A DNA stretch of 64,000 nt, taken from Spiroplasma_E sp902809815. Its GTDB lineage: Bacteria; Bacillota_I; Bacilli_A; Mycoplasmatales; VBWQ01. The DNA is taken from positions 1,302,001-1,366,000 of the forward strand of contig NZ_OZ034992.1 of the NCBI RefSeq assembly GCF_964030925.1, read 5' to 3'. Position numbers and translations under genes: made by a program. Under the pieces are notes generated by a model that was given only the letters and a program-made list of their open reading frames with translations, made no database searches and was not told the DNA's origin. Numbering within the stretch: the stretch's first letter is position 1; every line of letters starts with the position of its first letter. Positions 1 through 11,342 of this stretch are shown here, piece after piece.

Positions 1-611
1 TAAGTATCTGGATATGCATTTAAAGTTGTTGAATTACCATAAAAATTAACCATTGGTAAATTTGTTATTTCTAATATTGGTAAATAATTTCAAGGATTTT
101 TAATTTCATAACTATATTTTGGTGTTAATTCTGGTTTTAATTTTGTATGTGCTGTTCCTAAAATAATTTCTTTTTCATTTTTATTATCATTTTTATAAGT
201 TTCAAATCTTATTTTTCCATTTTCAGCAATTACTCAAGTTAATGTTGCACTATCTGCTTGTTCATTTATAAAAAAGAATTCTGCACATTGTTCTTCTTCA
301 TTATATTTAGCAACTCTACCAGCAAATGAATTAGGTAATACTTTTAAACTTGTACTATTATCTTTATAAATAATAGGCATTATATATACTTTTCCAAGTA
401 AACTTTCTTGAATTCCAAATTTATATAATTTTTCAAATCATTTATCACTAATAATTTTATTAGTAAAATATTTTAAAATTTCATCTTTTTCACTATCAAA
501 TAATAAACCTTTACCTAATCATAATTTAGTTGATTTTTGAGCAATTCTCATAGGAATATCACTATATCATTCTCTTCTATTACAAGAAAGATATTCTAAT
601 GGATTATTCAT
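1..611 (-). CDS. Phage portal protein, prophage A (C-terminal part lies outside the window)
   Basis: The first about 203 residues are visible; the gene runs off the left edge. It starts at an ATG preceded by AGGAGTGA. Near residue 180 the reading includes NYLPILEITNLP, which resembles the 'iPvi.f.N' segment of SPP1 gp6-like portals. The gene follows TerL directly, with 11 bases between, which is a common terminase-portal order. A portal forms the dodecameric ring at one capsid vertex through which DNA is packaged. The assignment rests on order and this motif; fold detection would be needed for certainty. Two in-frame TGA codons are read as Trp. Confidence 0.72.
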
Positions 612-622
612 TTTTATCACTC

Positions 623-2083
623 CTAAAATTTATTTTTATTAATTAATAATTCATTATTAATATTATTAATTAATCATTTCATTTTATGCATTGAAGCATA
701 CATTCTTGCGTCTCAACAATTATCATATAAATCAAGCATTTGTGGTTCATTATTTGAATTTTCTAATTTAGATTTTGCTAATCATTGCATTTTTGATAAT
801 TCTTCATGTGTATTAGGACATCTTTTTCAATTAATACTTAATATACCTTTAATCATACAAATAGTATCTCAATCAATTCTATCTCTTAAATACATTGTAG
901 TTTTATCTACTGGAGTAAAATGTAATCAATTAATTCGTCTTTTTTCTACTTCTTTTTTTAAAATATCAATAACTGCTAATCCACCACTACCATAATCAAC
1001 ATAACAAGTAAAACCAAATTTCATTGCTTGAAATTTAATACTTTCATCTAAATAATAATCAATAATATTATTTGCTAATTCATATGTATTTTTAAATTGC
1101 ATTATTGCATTACTATGATAAAATTCACTTTCTTGATGTATTCTTCTAGTTTTTTCATTTTCACCAATAAAACATAAAACAGCAACAGTAGGATGTGCTT
1201 GTGAACTTGTAGCAAAACCTAAATCTAAACCACCAACTATTTCATTAACATTAAAATCTAATTCAGTTTTAAGTTTATCTAAATATCTTGCAAATATAGA
1301 ACCAGTTAAAACACTAGGTACACCATAATATCAACTTTGTGCTTTAATAGGGTCTAATTCTTTTAATTCTTCTAAATCATTAATTTTATCTTGTTTTAAA
1401 TTATGTTCATTTAATTTTCAATTTGAATAATGAAATAATTTAAACATTTGATTTTCTTCTATTGATTTAATTTGTTCATTATTTTCTTTCATTAAATCTA
1501 AATTAAAAGGTACACGTTTATTCATATATTCAATAAAATATTGATAAATATTATCTGGATTACAACTTCTTATTTTAATAGTTTTTTTAGCATTACCTAA
1601 TGCAAAAGTAATTGCTTGAAATTCTGCTTGACTAAATTCATTTGCTTCTTCACATCATTCAATTGCTAAATCAAAACCTTTTATTTCACTTCTAGAAAGC
1701 CCTTTAAGTGGTATTCTATCATTACTATTACTATATACACCCATAACTCTAATAAATGATTTACTACCTTTAAAACGAAAATCTGCTTGTTTATTTGGAT
1801 ATTTTAAAGTAAAATCTTTATAATCAAAACCAATATTAATTAATGCTTCATCAATTTCTTTTGTTAATTCATTAATATCTTTATTTAATTTTCTAAAACA
1901 ATATATAGCAATTGATTTATTAACTTTAATTGAAATAGCAATTAATATTGCTAATTCTTCTGCAATACTATATGTTTTACTTGAATAACGACTTCCACTT
2001 AAATTATATTCACTATGAGTAAAATCACTTTTATTTAATAATCAATAACTAATTTCATGTAAATAAGTAAATTCTTTATTCAT
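623..2083 (-). CDS. Terminase large subunit (TerL), prophage A
   Basis: This 486-residue protein is the ATP-driven motor and nuclease that packages phage DNA. The Walker A-like motif GSRYSSKT lies at residues 30-37. A Walker B and coupling segment, FDLAIEWCEEANE, lies near 137-149. A C-terminal RNase H-like nuclease start, GGLDLGFATSS, lies near residue 285. Length is normal for the family. It begins 4 bases after the stop of the adaptor-fibre gene and ends 11 bases before the portal start, so these genes are one late operon. It shows no obvious similarity to the other TerL at 55108-56814, so the window holds two terminase lineages. Several TGA codons are read as Trp. Confidence 0.88.
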
Positions 2084-2087
2084 AATA

Positions 2088-3755
2088 TTATTCCTGTAAT
2101 TCTTCTAATTTTAAAAGTTGACCATATCTTGTAGGGTCACTAACAATAGCAATGGTATCATTTTGCATTTGTAAAGAAATTATTATTCTATCATTAACTT
2201 TATCTCAATATAATGTTTGAACATCAGTATTCAATTCACCGTATAAAAATTCTTTAGACATAAAAGCAAATTTCTTATTACTTGATTGACTTTCAAAATT
2301 ATAATAAATTTTATATTTAGTATTTGATTTAAAAGTATATTTAATATGATTTATATTAACTTTTGTTCCTACTTCTTTTCATTGTGGAATATTTGGAGTT
2401 GGTGTTGGAGTATTTGGTAATTCAATATTAATCTCATTATTTTTTAATTCATTTATTTTTAAAGTATGACTTGTAATTTTTATAGGTTGAATAATATCTA
2501 CTTTAACTGTATTTTGTAATTCTTCTAATGAAAAAATATTTGCATATTTTTCATTTCCACCTTCTAAAATTAATTGTCATTTATTAATATCTAATAATTG
2601 TAAATATAAAATACCTTTTTCATTATTAATTAAACCTTTTGTAAGAAATATTTTACTTCCATGTATTCCACCTAAATAATTACCTGTTTTAAATTCTACT
2701 GTTATTCTTGTATTTACTTGATGAAATGGTGGAGATTCCCATGTAATAATTACTCTATAAAGAGTATTAAAAGCAAGATTAAAATCACCATATTTACGAT
2801 TATTTATACTTTTACCTATTACTTTTCAATTTTCTTTAACTTGTTTTTTATTTATTTCATTAATAGCACCAACAATAGTTTTATTAGTAGTTTCTAATCT
2901 ATCATATCTATTATTAAGTAATAATGAAATAGCAAGAGAACTATTTGAAACATCATTTATTCATAATTGGTCTCTATCATCTTTATATGTAAAATATCCT
3001 TTCATAAAAACAGATTTTTTATAATAATCAGATAAATCTATTTTACCACCAGTAGCACTAATAACTTTCTTTTCTTGACCTTCTTTACCATCAACTAATT
3101 TCATAGTATCATTACTAAAATATTTAGTAAATAATTCAATTGTTGTTAAATTATCAAATGATTTAATACCAGTAGTATCAATTCATAATTGAGTTCCAAT
3201 TAAATATTTAGGATTTTTAGGATATATTTTTACTCTTGTATCATTTGTTTTTAAATTTATTAATTCTAAATATCTTGTAAAAGGACTATCTTCACCATAA
3301 TTACTATAAAAATTACTAAAAAAATCATTTCTTTTAGGTAAAACATCTAAATTAAAACCAGTAATATTTGGATATTCTTTAATTTTTCTTAAACAATTAA
3401 ATACTTCTGGAACAATAAAATAAGGGTCAGTAGGATTAGTTTCACTATAAGTCATACCACCTTGACTAATACTTGATTGACCACGAATATAATTACTATC
3501 TTTTGTTAATAAAAATCTAACATAATATGCAGTTGCAGTTTGTATTTCATCAGTAAATTCTGTTAATGTAGTTTCTGGTCATTTTTTTGAAATAGAATGT
3601 CCACTTAAATAATCAATATTATTACTTGCAACTGAAATAGCAAATCAAATTTCATTATCTGGTGTTGTAGTATCATCAAATTCTAATTTATTAAAACCTT
3701 TTCAATTTTTAAATTCTTCAATTGTTATAAACATTAATGGTTCTTTAATAGCCAT
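2088..3755 (-). CDS. Head-tail adaptor domain fused to tail fibre, prophage A
   Basis: The protein has 555 residues. Residues 1 to about 125 look like a small helical head-completion (gp6-like adaptor) domain: an IEEFKNW start, a helix with DEIQTATAYYVRFLL, then a C-terminal helix. From about residue 231 (ISATGGKIDLSDYYKK) it is nearly identical to the fibre genes at 30761-36662 and 62165-63910. That shared shaft ends at a Pro/Thr hinge (NTPTPTPN), followed by a variable tip and a conserved LLKLEELQE end. The family would link capsid and host receptor. The adaptor call is inference from sequence feel and from the gene's place beside TerL and portal. The fibre call is stronger because of the modular exchange. 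Confidence 0.68.
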
Positions 3756-3798
3756 AATAATTTACTCCTTAATGTAAAATAAAGGGTATTTAAACCCT

Positions 3799-4149
3799 TT
3801 AAATTTTAAATTTAGTTACTTTTTTCTTATCTTTTTCTGATAATTCTTTTTTAGAAGCTCTTTGACTAATAATAGTATTTTTAAATACTTCTTGCTTTTC
3901 TTCATCATTATTAAAACTATCTAAAGATTTAGCAATTGATGTAGTTTCTAATTGTAATTGAGAATTTATTTGTTTAATATTTGCTTTAATAAATTCTAAT
4001 TCTTTATTATTTTTTAATTCTTTTGCTAAATTTGATTGTTTTGATTTTTTAATAAATTTTGATAAAAATAATAAAACAATAGTTACAATTACTCCACTAG
4101 CAACTGCTCCACTTAATACTGCTGATATTACTGTTGTAGATAAATTCAT
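3799..4149 (-). CDS. Small membrane protein with coiled coil, prophage A
   Basis: The protein has 116 residues with one N-terminal membrane segment (about residues 7-32, rich in V, I, L and A). A basic stretch and a long charged region with heptad-like leucines follow. This layout could suit a holin, a spanin-like part or a virion membrane protein, but no family is recognised. It lies between another membrane protein and the adaptor-fibre gene in the late operon. The stop is a true TAA/TAG-type stop and not a UGA. Confidence 0.7.
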   Translation of the reverse strand: MNLSTTVISAVLSGAVASGVIVTIVLLFLSKFIKKSKQSNLAKELKNNKELEFIKANIKQINSQLQLETTSIAKSLDSFNNDEEKQEVFKNTIISQRASKKELSEKDKKKVTKFKI

Positions 4150-4152
4150 TTT

Positions 4153-4632
4153 TTATTCCACCTTTTCTTTTTTTATTTTTCTTATTTCTTTTTCTATTTT
4201 TGGTAAATATCAAATAATAATTAATATTAAAATTGGTATTATTTTAATTATTAAATTTAATATAAATTTAATTCTTGATGGTGCTTTATTTGGTAAATGA
4301 TGTAAACCAAATCCACCAATACTAGGTACAATTGTTAATCATATTGCATTACCTCAATTATGTTTTCAATCTACATGTTCCATACCTAATTTTGTAAATG
4401 ATAATCATTTAGGTAATATTATTATTTGTGGTAATGTACTTCATAAAGTAATAATTAAAGATATTAATATAAATGATAATAAATTAATTGAATCTAATTG
4501 TTTTTTTCTTAATTTTTGAATATCATTTAATAAACTAAAATCATATATTTTTCTATCTTTAATATAATCTCTTCTACCACGAGTAAAAGGAATTAAATAA
4601 CTTGTTTTTCACTCTGGTTTTTGAATTTCCAT
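4153..4632 (-). CDS. Polytopic membrane protein, prophage A late operon
   Basis: The protein has 159 residues. A basic soluble head of about 45 residues is followed by three or four hydrophobic segments (around 48-70, 90-112 and 122-145) and a lysine-rich C terminus. No family is recognised. Its place in the late operon, next to another membrane protein, makes a role in lysis or in the virion membrane contact possible. The stop at its 3' end is 3 bases from the next start, so translation is probably coupled. Confidence 0.68.
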
Positions 4633-4640
4633 TTAACCAC

Positions 4641-5552
4641 CTACTTTCATGTTTTATAAAAATTAGAATTTCTTTTAATTTTTATATATTTTCTTGTATG
4701 TAAAGAATTTTTTAATAATTGTTTTCTTTCATATCTTCATTGTGTACTTCCAATTTCATTTTTAGATAAATTTTTATATTCTTTTAATTTAAAAAAACCT
4801 TTTTCTAATCTATTAATAAAATGCATAGTTTTTTGAACATTAATATTATTTGGATAAATTACACTAGTATCTTGTGAACCATAATATTTACCTTTTTTTG
4901 ATAATTCACTTTTAACATATTTTCTTAATTGACTTGGTAATCATTTTCTATTTCAAAATTTTCAAAATATTGTTCCAGCACCAGAACCATTTTTACCTTT
5001 TGCTTGTGTCATTAATATTCATATTTCTTGTGGAAATGTTGGATAAGTATATGGACCATATCATATTTGTCTTTTATCATTATCACTTTGAAATAATGTT
5101 GTTAAAGTTCCAATTTTTAAATTTTTATTATCAACAATAAATCTTCCTTTTTTAAATCATGAACTTGATAATACTTCTCATGCATTATTTGGTATTTCTT
5201 CTTCATTTTCTTTAAATAAATTATTAAATTTATTAACATAATTTTTAACTGTTCTAATTTCTGTTGGCATAATATAATTTTTAAAACTATTTATTGGATT
5301 TTTAAATTTATTAATTTCATTTTGTAATATAGATAATTCACTTGGTTTTAATATACTTGTTAATTTTTTAAGTATATTTGGATTAAAAACACTATATGGT
5401 TGATGTATTTCTTTTTCACTAATATTTTCACTATCAAATACTGCTTTTAATGATTGATTTTTATAATAAGTTTTTAAAGCATTTATTAATGCTAATTTAA
5501 TATCATTACTTGCTAATGCATAATATATTCATTCAATAATTAAAGGTAACAT
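4641..5552 (-). CDS. Phage structural protein of unknown role, prophage A
   Basis: The 303-residue soluble protein is read through TGA as Trp. Its start overlaps the stop of the preceding gene (shared bases 5550-5552). The middle holds an aromatic, glycine-rich stretch (GPYTYPTFPQEIW, then GSGAGTIFWKFW), and the C terminus is very basic. It might be a minor head, tail or tail-assembly protein. I recognise no family and see no homologue in prophages B or C within the window. Confidence 0.62.
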
Positions 5553-6388
5553 TATAAACTCATGTGATTATAATCTCAATTTAATGAAACATTATCATGA
5601 TTTAATGGTACTTCACTCATATTATCACTACCATATTGACTAGTTGTTTCACTATTAATAGTAAATCTATTATCATTTATTAATCTTGCAGTTTCATCAT
5701 TAAATGATGTTTCTTGCATTTCTTGAATATGATTTGTAGTTTCCATAGGTAGTAAATTATGGATTATTTCACTTGCACCAGCAATAATAGTAGGTACTGC
5801 ATAAGCATTATTAAAATCATTATTAATACCCATTGCAACACCACTTGAAATTAAACATCCACCAGTAGCCATATTACAAATCTTTCTTATTGTTTCAAAT
5901 TTATTAGGTATTAATTCTAGAATTCCATTAATAAGATTTGATATACCATAAGCATTTAAACTAATATATGTATCTCAATCCATTAAATGATTATCAGTAG
6001 TATTTGGATTACTAAATAATAAATCTGGTGGAAATGGGTCAATAGTAGTAGTTGTTATTGGACTTTCAGTTGGATTAGGATTAATGGAAGAATTAGTAAA
6101 CTTACTATAATTTGCTAATCCAATTGTTCCTAATCCTAATAAGATTTTTTTAGAACTATTAATTAATTTAGTTTTAGTATTTGGTCTTTGATTTAAATTT
6201 CAAATATCTAAACCTAATTTTTTACCAAATAATAAACTATTAATTGAACCTAATAATGGACTATCTATTACTTGACCATAATAAGCACTTGTACCTATCA
6301 TTGCACAAATTGGACTTATACCAGTTCTTATTAATTTAGTTAAAGTATAGTTACTCAATTGTGTAGTCTCAGAATGTTGTTGTGGCAT
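5552..6388 (-). CDS. Conserved Gly-rich membrane-associated phage protein, copy A
   Basis: The 278-residue protein has close relatives at 26039-26863 and 60949-61776. Features in order are a hydrophobic N-terminal segment (LIRTGISPICAMIGTSAYYG), a second one near residue 85 (KILLGLGTIGLANYSK), a Pro/Thr linker that varies in length, and a strongly conserved central segment (ATGGCLISSGVAMGINNDF, then PTIIAGASEIIHNLL). The C-terminal half is polar and ends NWDYNHMSL in all copies. The spread of hydrophobic segments suggests membrane insertion. A DNA-entry pore or internal virion protein is possible, but that is inference. Here it sits between the capsid and fibre genes. Confidence 0.75.
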
Positions 6389-6644
6389 ATTTATTTTCTC
6401 CTTTTGATAATTGATTAGTTTTTTTAATTTGAATTCTAACTGTTCCTTGACAATTTATATTATTACCAACACATATTGCAAAATTATCATGTACATCACT
6501 TACTATAAAATAATCATTTCTTAATTTAGGATATTCATCTAATAAAATTGCTCTAATATCATTACTAGTAGTTAAATCTTCTGGTTTTGGTGAATAAATA
6601 ATAATATGTGCTTTTTCATTAAAATATTTATAAATATATTCCAT
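6351..6644 (-). CDS. Small conserved phage protein paired with the Gly-rich membrane protein, copy A
   Basis: With UGA read as Trp the protein is 97 residues and overlaps the start of the next gene by 38 bases. It shares TSNDIRAI-L---YP-, IIVSD/FIVSD and the V/C-GNN/D core with the gene at 25791-26027, and a looser likeness with 60687-60944. In all three prophages the gene sits immediately upstream of the Gly-rich membrane protein, so the two probably act together. No known domain is recognised. Confidence 0.72.
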
Positions 6645-6646
6645 AA

Positions 6647-7963
6647 TTATTTTTTAGTAAATTCTAAATTTACTACTCCATAATAATCACTATTATTACC
6701 AGTCATAGTTGCACTTGTTGATTTAATATCAAATTTTGCTTTACCTTTTTCATAACCATTATTACCAGCATTTATTATTGCATTTTCTAATTCATCATTA
6801 GTAGGTTTATCACCAGCCATAGTAATTTTTCCTAAATTTCTATAATAAATAACATCTTCTAAATTTAATTTATTAATATCATCATATAAAGTTGATTGAT
6901 AAGTTGCATTTTCATTTTTAGGATTAGTTAAAAAATCTTTTGCTCTTGCTTCTTTTATTTCTTCAATTGTAGGCATAGTTGGTCTAATTAAATACATTAA
7001 ATTTGGTCTAATAGCACTAGGTAATGCAAATAAACATTTACCAATAATTTTAATATTATCTGTATCATTATCTAATTTTTGTCTTATTTTAGTAAATGAA
7101 ATTGGCATACCTCACATATATCTATTAACTACAAAACCATGTGTATTTTTTAAACTATAATCTTTTTCTAAATGCATTGCTTTTTCAGTATCATGAATAA
7201 ATTCTTGTTCTAAATAAAAACTTTCTCAAAATTCCATACCAGCAATTAAACTTGTATATCTTCTACCATATGCTAATGTATCTGCTGAAATTTGACTATA
7301 ATTTAAAACAGTAAATGCTTTTGATAAACCTAAATTACTATCAATTCCAGTTGCTCCCATTAAATCTTCTCTATTAGTTCCTACAGTAATATAATTAACT
7401 AATTTAATTAATTTATTATTTCTTGCTCAAATTTTATAATAAGCTTCTTTTGCTTGTTCTGCATTCATATTAATTAAATCTAAAGGTAAGACTAATGATT
7501 TAGCAATAGCATAATCTTGAATACCATTTAAAAATATTAATTCTAAATTTTCACCTAAATTTCTCATAAATGAAGCTGTTCAATTTGAAACAATTTGTAC
7601 TGCAATATCTTTTGGTGATTTCATAAATCTTTCAATATCAAATTCTGGAATTTCAAAATCAATTGTTAAATATTTATTAATTTCTAATTTAGTTGTATAA
7701 ACATCACCTTTTTGTCTTTTAGTACCATTTTTTCAATCTCATGTTGATCCTCATAATACACGAACTGTAGCTCTATAAATTGCTATAGCAACTCCAGCCA
7801 TTTCACCAATTTGAGTAGCACTACAAGTTCCACGCATAAACATTGTTGATTTTTCACTTGTTAATTCACCACGTACTTGTGCTTCAAGTACACTTAAAAT
7901 AGCATTTTCAGTAGGATTATTACCTTTAATAAAAAATGCTTCAGGTATTTTTATAGCTCCCAT
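6647..7963 (-). CDS. Major capsid protein, prophage A
   Basis: The 438-residue protein follows a scaffold-like gene by 14 bases, which is the usual scaffold-capsid order. The sequence has a middle domain with DWKNGTKRQKGDVYTTKLEI and long mixed alpha/beta segments, and length fits an HK97-fold capsid protein. It would form the icosahedral shell. No decisive motif exists for this fold, so the call rests on position, length and composition. It is not visibly similar to the capsid candidate of prophage B (27860-29044), so capsid modules differ between the two elements. Confidence 0.72.
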
Positions 7964-7977
7964 AATAAAACTTCTTT

Positions 7978-8511
7978 CTATTTACTAATAGATTGAAAAA
8001 CTTCATTTCTAGTAATTTCAACTAAATCTTCTAATTCTTTTTGATTAGTCATTCCTTGTGTTGTTGCTTTATTTTTTAAATCTTGAGCAATTTTAAAATG
8101 GTCTAATGAATTATTATGTAATTTTAAAATTAAATCAGTAGGATTAATTGAATTATCTTGTTGTTTATTTTCTTGTTTAATAGGTTCTGATTTATCAATT
8201 AAAAAATCTTTATAATCTTCATTTATTTTATTAAATGCTTCTTGTTTAGATAAAGATTTATAATTATCAGTATTCATTAAATTTTTAATTAAATTTACTT
8301 TTTTAGTATCTTTAATATTTGAAAATAATTGTTGCTCTTCAAAACTATTAATTTTATTTTCATATTCTTTTATTTTAGTTTCATATTCACTTAATTTAGG
8401 TTCAATATCTTTTTTACTTTCAGCATATACTACATTTCTATGTTGTTTTAGTAAATTTTTAACATCATCTAAACTATAATTCTCTTTTTCATCAAAAGTA
8501 AAATCACTCAT
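7978..8511 (-). CDS. Capsid scaffold protein, prophage A
   Basis: The 177-residue, highly charged protein is dominated by coiled coil (residues about 30-75: EYETKIKEYENKINSFEEQ). It has a flexible Gln/Asn-rich linker and a helical C terminus, as in GP20-type scaffold proteins. It directly precedes the capsid gene. It would guide procapsid assembly and then leave. It starts from an ATG with an AGGGAG-like site upstream. Confidence 0.72.
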   Translation of the reverse strand: MSDFTFDEKENYSLDDVKNLLKQHRNVVYAESKKDIEPKLSEYETKIKEYENKINSFEEQQLFSNIKDTKKVNLIKNLMNTDNYKSLSKQEAFNKINEDYKDFLIDKSEPIKQENKQQDNSINPTDLILKLHNNSLDHFKIAQDLKNKATTQGMTNQKELEDLVEITRNEVFQSISK

Positions 8512-8627
8512 ACTTTTAATCTCCCTTTATTAATTTTTAATAATTCACTTGGTTAATAGGTCACTTTTATATATGTTAATTTAACATATTCACTTTATTA
8601 AATTATATCATTTTTATCCTTTAAAAT

Positions 8628-8658
8628 AAAGAAAAAAACCTATATTTATTATAGGTTT
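8628..8658 (-). terminator. Rho-independent terminator after the TerS-like gene
   Basis: An inverted repeat (AAAACCTATA / TATAGGTTTT with a short AT loop) lies just after the stop of the gene at 8659-9039. In the minus direction it ends in a run of T. It separates the TerS-like gene from the scaffold-capsid operon. Confidence 0.65.
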
Positions 8659-9039
8659 TTAATCATTATTTTCTATTTTTCTAGGTTCACAAATATTAAT
8701 AATTATATTACTTTTTGAGTTATTATCTTCTTCATTAATATCATATTCATTCGGATAACTAACTTGTCAATGTTTATAAATTATTTCTGGTTTTACTAAT
8801 GATTTTTCTAACATATGAGTTGAAATTATCGCTCTTGCATTATCATAATCTTTAATAAATTTTTTACGTCATGGATTGCTTCTACGTCGGCAATCATAAA
8901 CAAATTTTCTATCAATTCCAAGTGCATTATTTAATCCTTGTGGAGTTAATATAACCTTTTTAGTTCTTAAATAATTATCAATTTGAGTTTTATAATTAAC
9001 ACTTAATTTTTCACCATATTTTTTTTCTTTTTCTGGCAT
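8659..9039 (-). CDS. Probable terminase small subunit (TerS, gp3-like), prophage A
   Basis: The 126-residue protein has a predicted helix-turn-helix (TPQGLNNALGIDRKFVYDCR, about residues 33-52). The helix WRKKFIKDYDNARAIISTHM follows, as in the gp3-like small terminase family that binds the packaging site. It is the first gene of the minus-strand late block and has its own terminator. A phage transcription regulator is the alternative. Two TGA codons are read as Trp. Confidence 0.6.
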
Positions 9040-9161
9040 ATTATATCACCTATATTCAATATTTATATACTAATTATAACATTTTAAGCAAAGTATATTA
9101 CAACACTGAACAATTAATAATTGTTATACTGAAAATTATGTATTTAGAAAGGAATAATATT

Positions 9162-10325
9162 ATGATTTTACTTCCTGAACAATTTCCTCATAATCAGTTT
9201 AAAATTAATCATGAAAAACAAATGTTATTAGATTATAAAAATAATTTAATTAATTATGATAAATATTGACATAAAAATGAATATGATAAAAATAAATATA
9301 AATATGTTAAAACTGCTAAAAGAACTTTTACATCAATGTATGGAATAGTAAAAGATTTTTATAGAAAAGTATATCAACATAAAATTACTGGTGAATATTT
9401 ATATCCATTAGATACATATATTAATATTGATAAAAATAAAAAATTTACTAATCAAGTAACAAAATCAATAATTTATGAAGCAGATTTAAATAATATTACA
9501 TATCCTATAATTAAACATAATTTAAAAATAAGTATATCATTATCAACTATTTGTAGAAGAGTAAAAAAAACTAATATATTTGTTCAAGAATTACCACAAG
9601 AAAAAATAAAAATATTACCAACTGATTATATTTATATTCAATCAGATGAATCATATAATAATTTAATTGATAATAATAAAAAAAGAAAATTTAGACATAG
9701 AACAGTAAGTATAAGTACAGGTTTTGATTTAAATAAATCTACTGATAATAGACATGTTTTAGAAAATAAATATATTTTTGTTTTGTCAACTAGAAAAGGT
9801 CAAAGAATTACTAAAAAAGAATTTGGTAAATCTATAATAACTAATTTAGATAATATTTTTATTGGTTATACTAATGAAAATTTAAAATTAACTGGTGATG
9901 GTGCTACTTATCTTAAATCTACTGCTAATTATTTAAAAATTGATTATGCTGTAGATAAATGACATCCATTACAAAAATTAAAACAAGTATTTATTGTAGG
10001 AAAAGGTAAAAGAACAAAAGAAAATAATAAAAAATTAAATTATGCATATTATAAATTATTTTTAAATGGTTGTTATTATAAATTATTAGATTATTTAAAA
10101 GAAAATAATGCTGATGAAAAAATATATGAATATTTTAAAAATAATAAAAAAGGTATTGAAAATCAAAATGCTATTTGAAATATTGGTTGTAGTGCTGAAA
10201 GTGATGTTTATCATTTAATAAAATCTATATCTAATAATAATGCAAAAATTTATTCAAAAGAAGCATTTTTTAATTTATTAAAATTAAAACAAGCAAGAAT
10301 TAATAAATTAAAAGTATTTGTTTAA
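9162..10325 (+). CDS. UPF0236/Mbov_0401-family transposase-like protein
   Basis: The 387-residue open gene starts at an ATG 8 bases after AAAGGA. It matches the UPF0236 family found on Mollicutes integrative elements and ISLre2-like elements. Candidate acidic residues are in YIQSDESY, LTGDGATYL and NIGCSAESD, in the usual order for a DDE-type nuclease. Intact length is typical. A broken relative lies at 41984-43701. No clear terminal repeats are seen, so I cannot define an element. It may have arrived with prophage A or with the plectrovirus remnant that follows. Confidence 0.72.
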
Positions 10326-10490
10326 ATTTATAAAATTTAATAAATCTAAACCTAAATAGTTAGGAATTTTTATTTTATAAAAGTTAATAAAATCTATAAT
10401 AAGACTTGACATTTACCCTATTTAGGGTTATAATATTTATAACAATTAATAATTTATTTTATCTTTTATTTAAAGAAAATTAAATTATAA
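10326..10490 (+). other. Intergenic leader of the plectrovirus-like remnant
   Basis: This stretch has no gene. It holds a promoter-like TTGACA (10408-10413) with TATAAT 17 bases further (10431-10436), pointing into the remnant ORF. The short AAATAGTTAGGAATTTTTATT-like tract before it could end the upstream transposase gene. Confidence 0.45.
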
Positions 10491-10928
10491 CTAGACTTGA
10501 AATACGCCCTTTTATTATTTTTAGTTAAATTTAAATTAAATATTTATACTAATGTTGATGACTATAATAAAGTTGTCTTATCTAAAAGACAAACTAAGAA
10601 AATAATTAAACGTGGTGGATTACCACCTAGTTATAGTGGTGAAACTATGACTTTTAGTTTATGATTTCCTAAGTCCTATTTACAAAAATATAATAGTCGT
10701 GCTTTAAATTATATTCATTCGTTAAAGAGTGAATTAAGTACTATTAAAGACTATGAACAGTCACAAGCATTAGATTTTACTGTTGATGATATTAGAGCAG
10801 TAGGATTAGACAAGTTGGATAATATATTACAAACTGAAAAGAAAGAAATTGAAAATACTGTATGCCGTACTTGTTATTATAGAAATAAACATTCTAAGAA
10901 AAATAAGAAAAATGTTAAAATAGAATAA
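10491..10928 (+). pseudogene. Plectrovirus-like ORF remnant
   Basis: An open frame of 145 residues without a good start codon carries a soluble, lysine-rich protein with GGLPPSYSGETMTF, a coiled segment and a CRTCYYRNKH motif near its end. Composition and the following GC-rich hairpin block are like those of SpV1-type Spiroplasma plectroviruses. The 5' part is missing or replaced by short stops. The family link is from memory of these viruses and is not certain. Confidence 0.45.
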
Positions 10929-10940
10929 ATCTATATTATT

Positions 10941-11034
10941 GGTCGGTGCCAACCAGAACCTTGGTTGGTTGGCCGCGCGGGGTTTAGCCCCGCTGGGGTG
11001 AGTTGCGAAGCAACGAGGGGCAAAGCCCCTATAT
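10941..11034 (+). repeat. GC-rich multi-hairpin block, plectrovirus-like origin or packaging region
   Basis: In a genome of roughly 25% GC this stretch is GC-rich and made of successive inverted repeats: CCAACC/GGTTGG, GGGGTTTAGCCCC, GTTGCGAAGCAAC and GGGGCAAAGCCCC. Such stacked hairpins occur in intergenic regions of filamentous ssDNA phages, where they serve replication or packaging. Spiroplasma plectroviruses carry similar blocks. The function here is inferred. Confidence 0.6.
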
Positions 11035-11342
11035 ACTTGATAATATTTTTTTTACACTTATAAAGGTTAAAAAATAAAAATAAAATTTAATTTTCAATAC
11101 TGATAATAAAATATTAAATAAATATTTAATTAAAATTAAAATGAAAAATAATTATTAAAAAAATGAAAAGAAAAACATGTAAAATATATTTATAGTTGTT
11201 CAAGTTTTAATAATTAATGATGCTAATTTTATATTACTAATTAATTATTTAATACCACGTAAATAACTTAAAAATAACGCTACATTTTACTAATATATTC
11301 AATGATGCAAAAACATAATAATTTTAGAAAGAGTGATAAACT
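11035..11342 (+). other. Non-coding AT-rich stretch upstream of ridA
   Basis: There is no supported gene. It holds AT-rich sequence between the plectrovirus-like hairpins and ridA, and a GAAAGAGTG ribosome-binding site just before the ridA start. No clear consensus promoter is visible. Confidence 0.4.

Noticed and set aside
4934..5140. Plus-strand hydrophobic frame
   Set aside because: It is antisense to the 303-residue late gene at 4641-5552 and has no ribosome site.
10941..11034. tRNA gene in the GC-rich block
   Set aside because: The hairpins are consecutive and do not form a cloverleaf; no T-loop or acceptor stem pattern is present.
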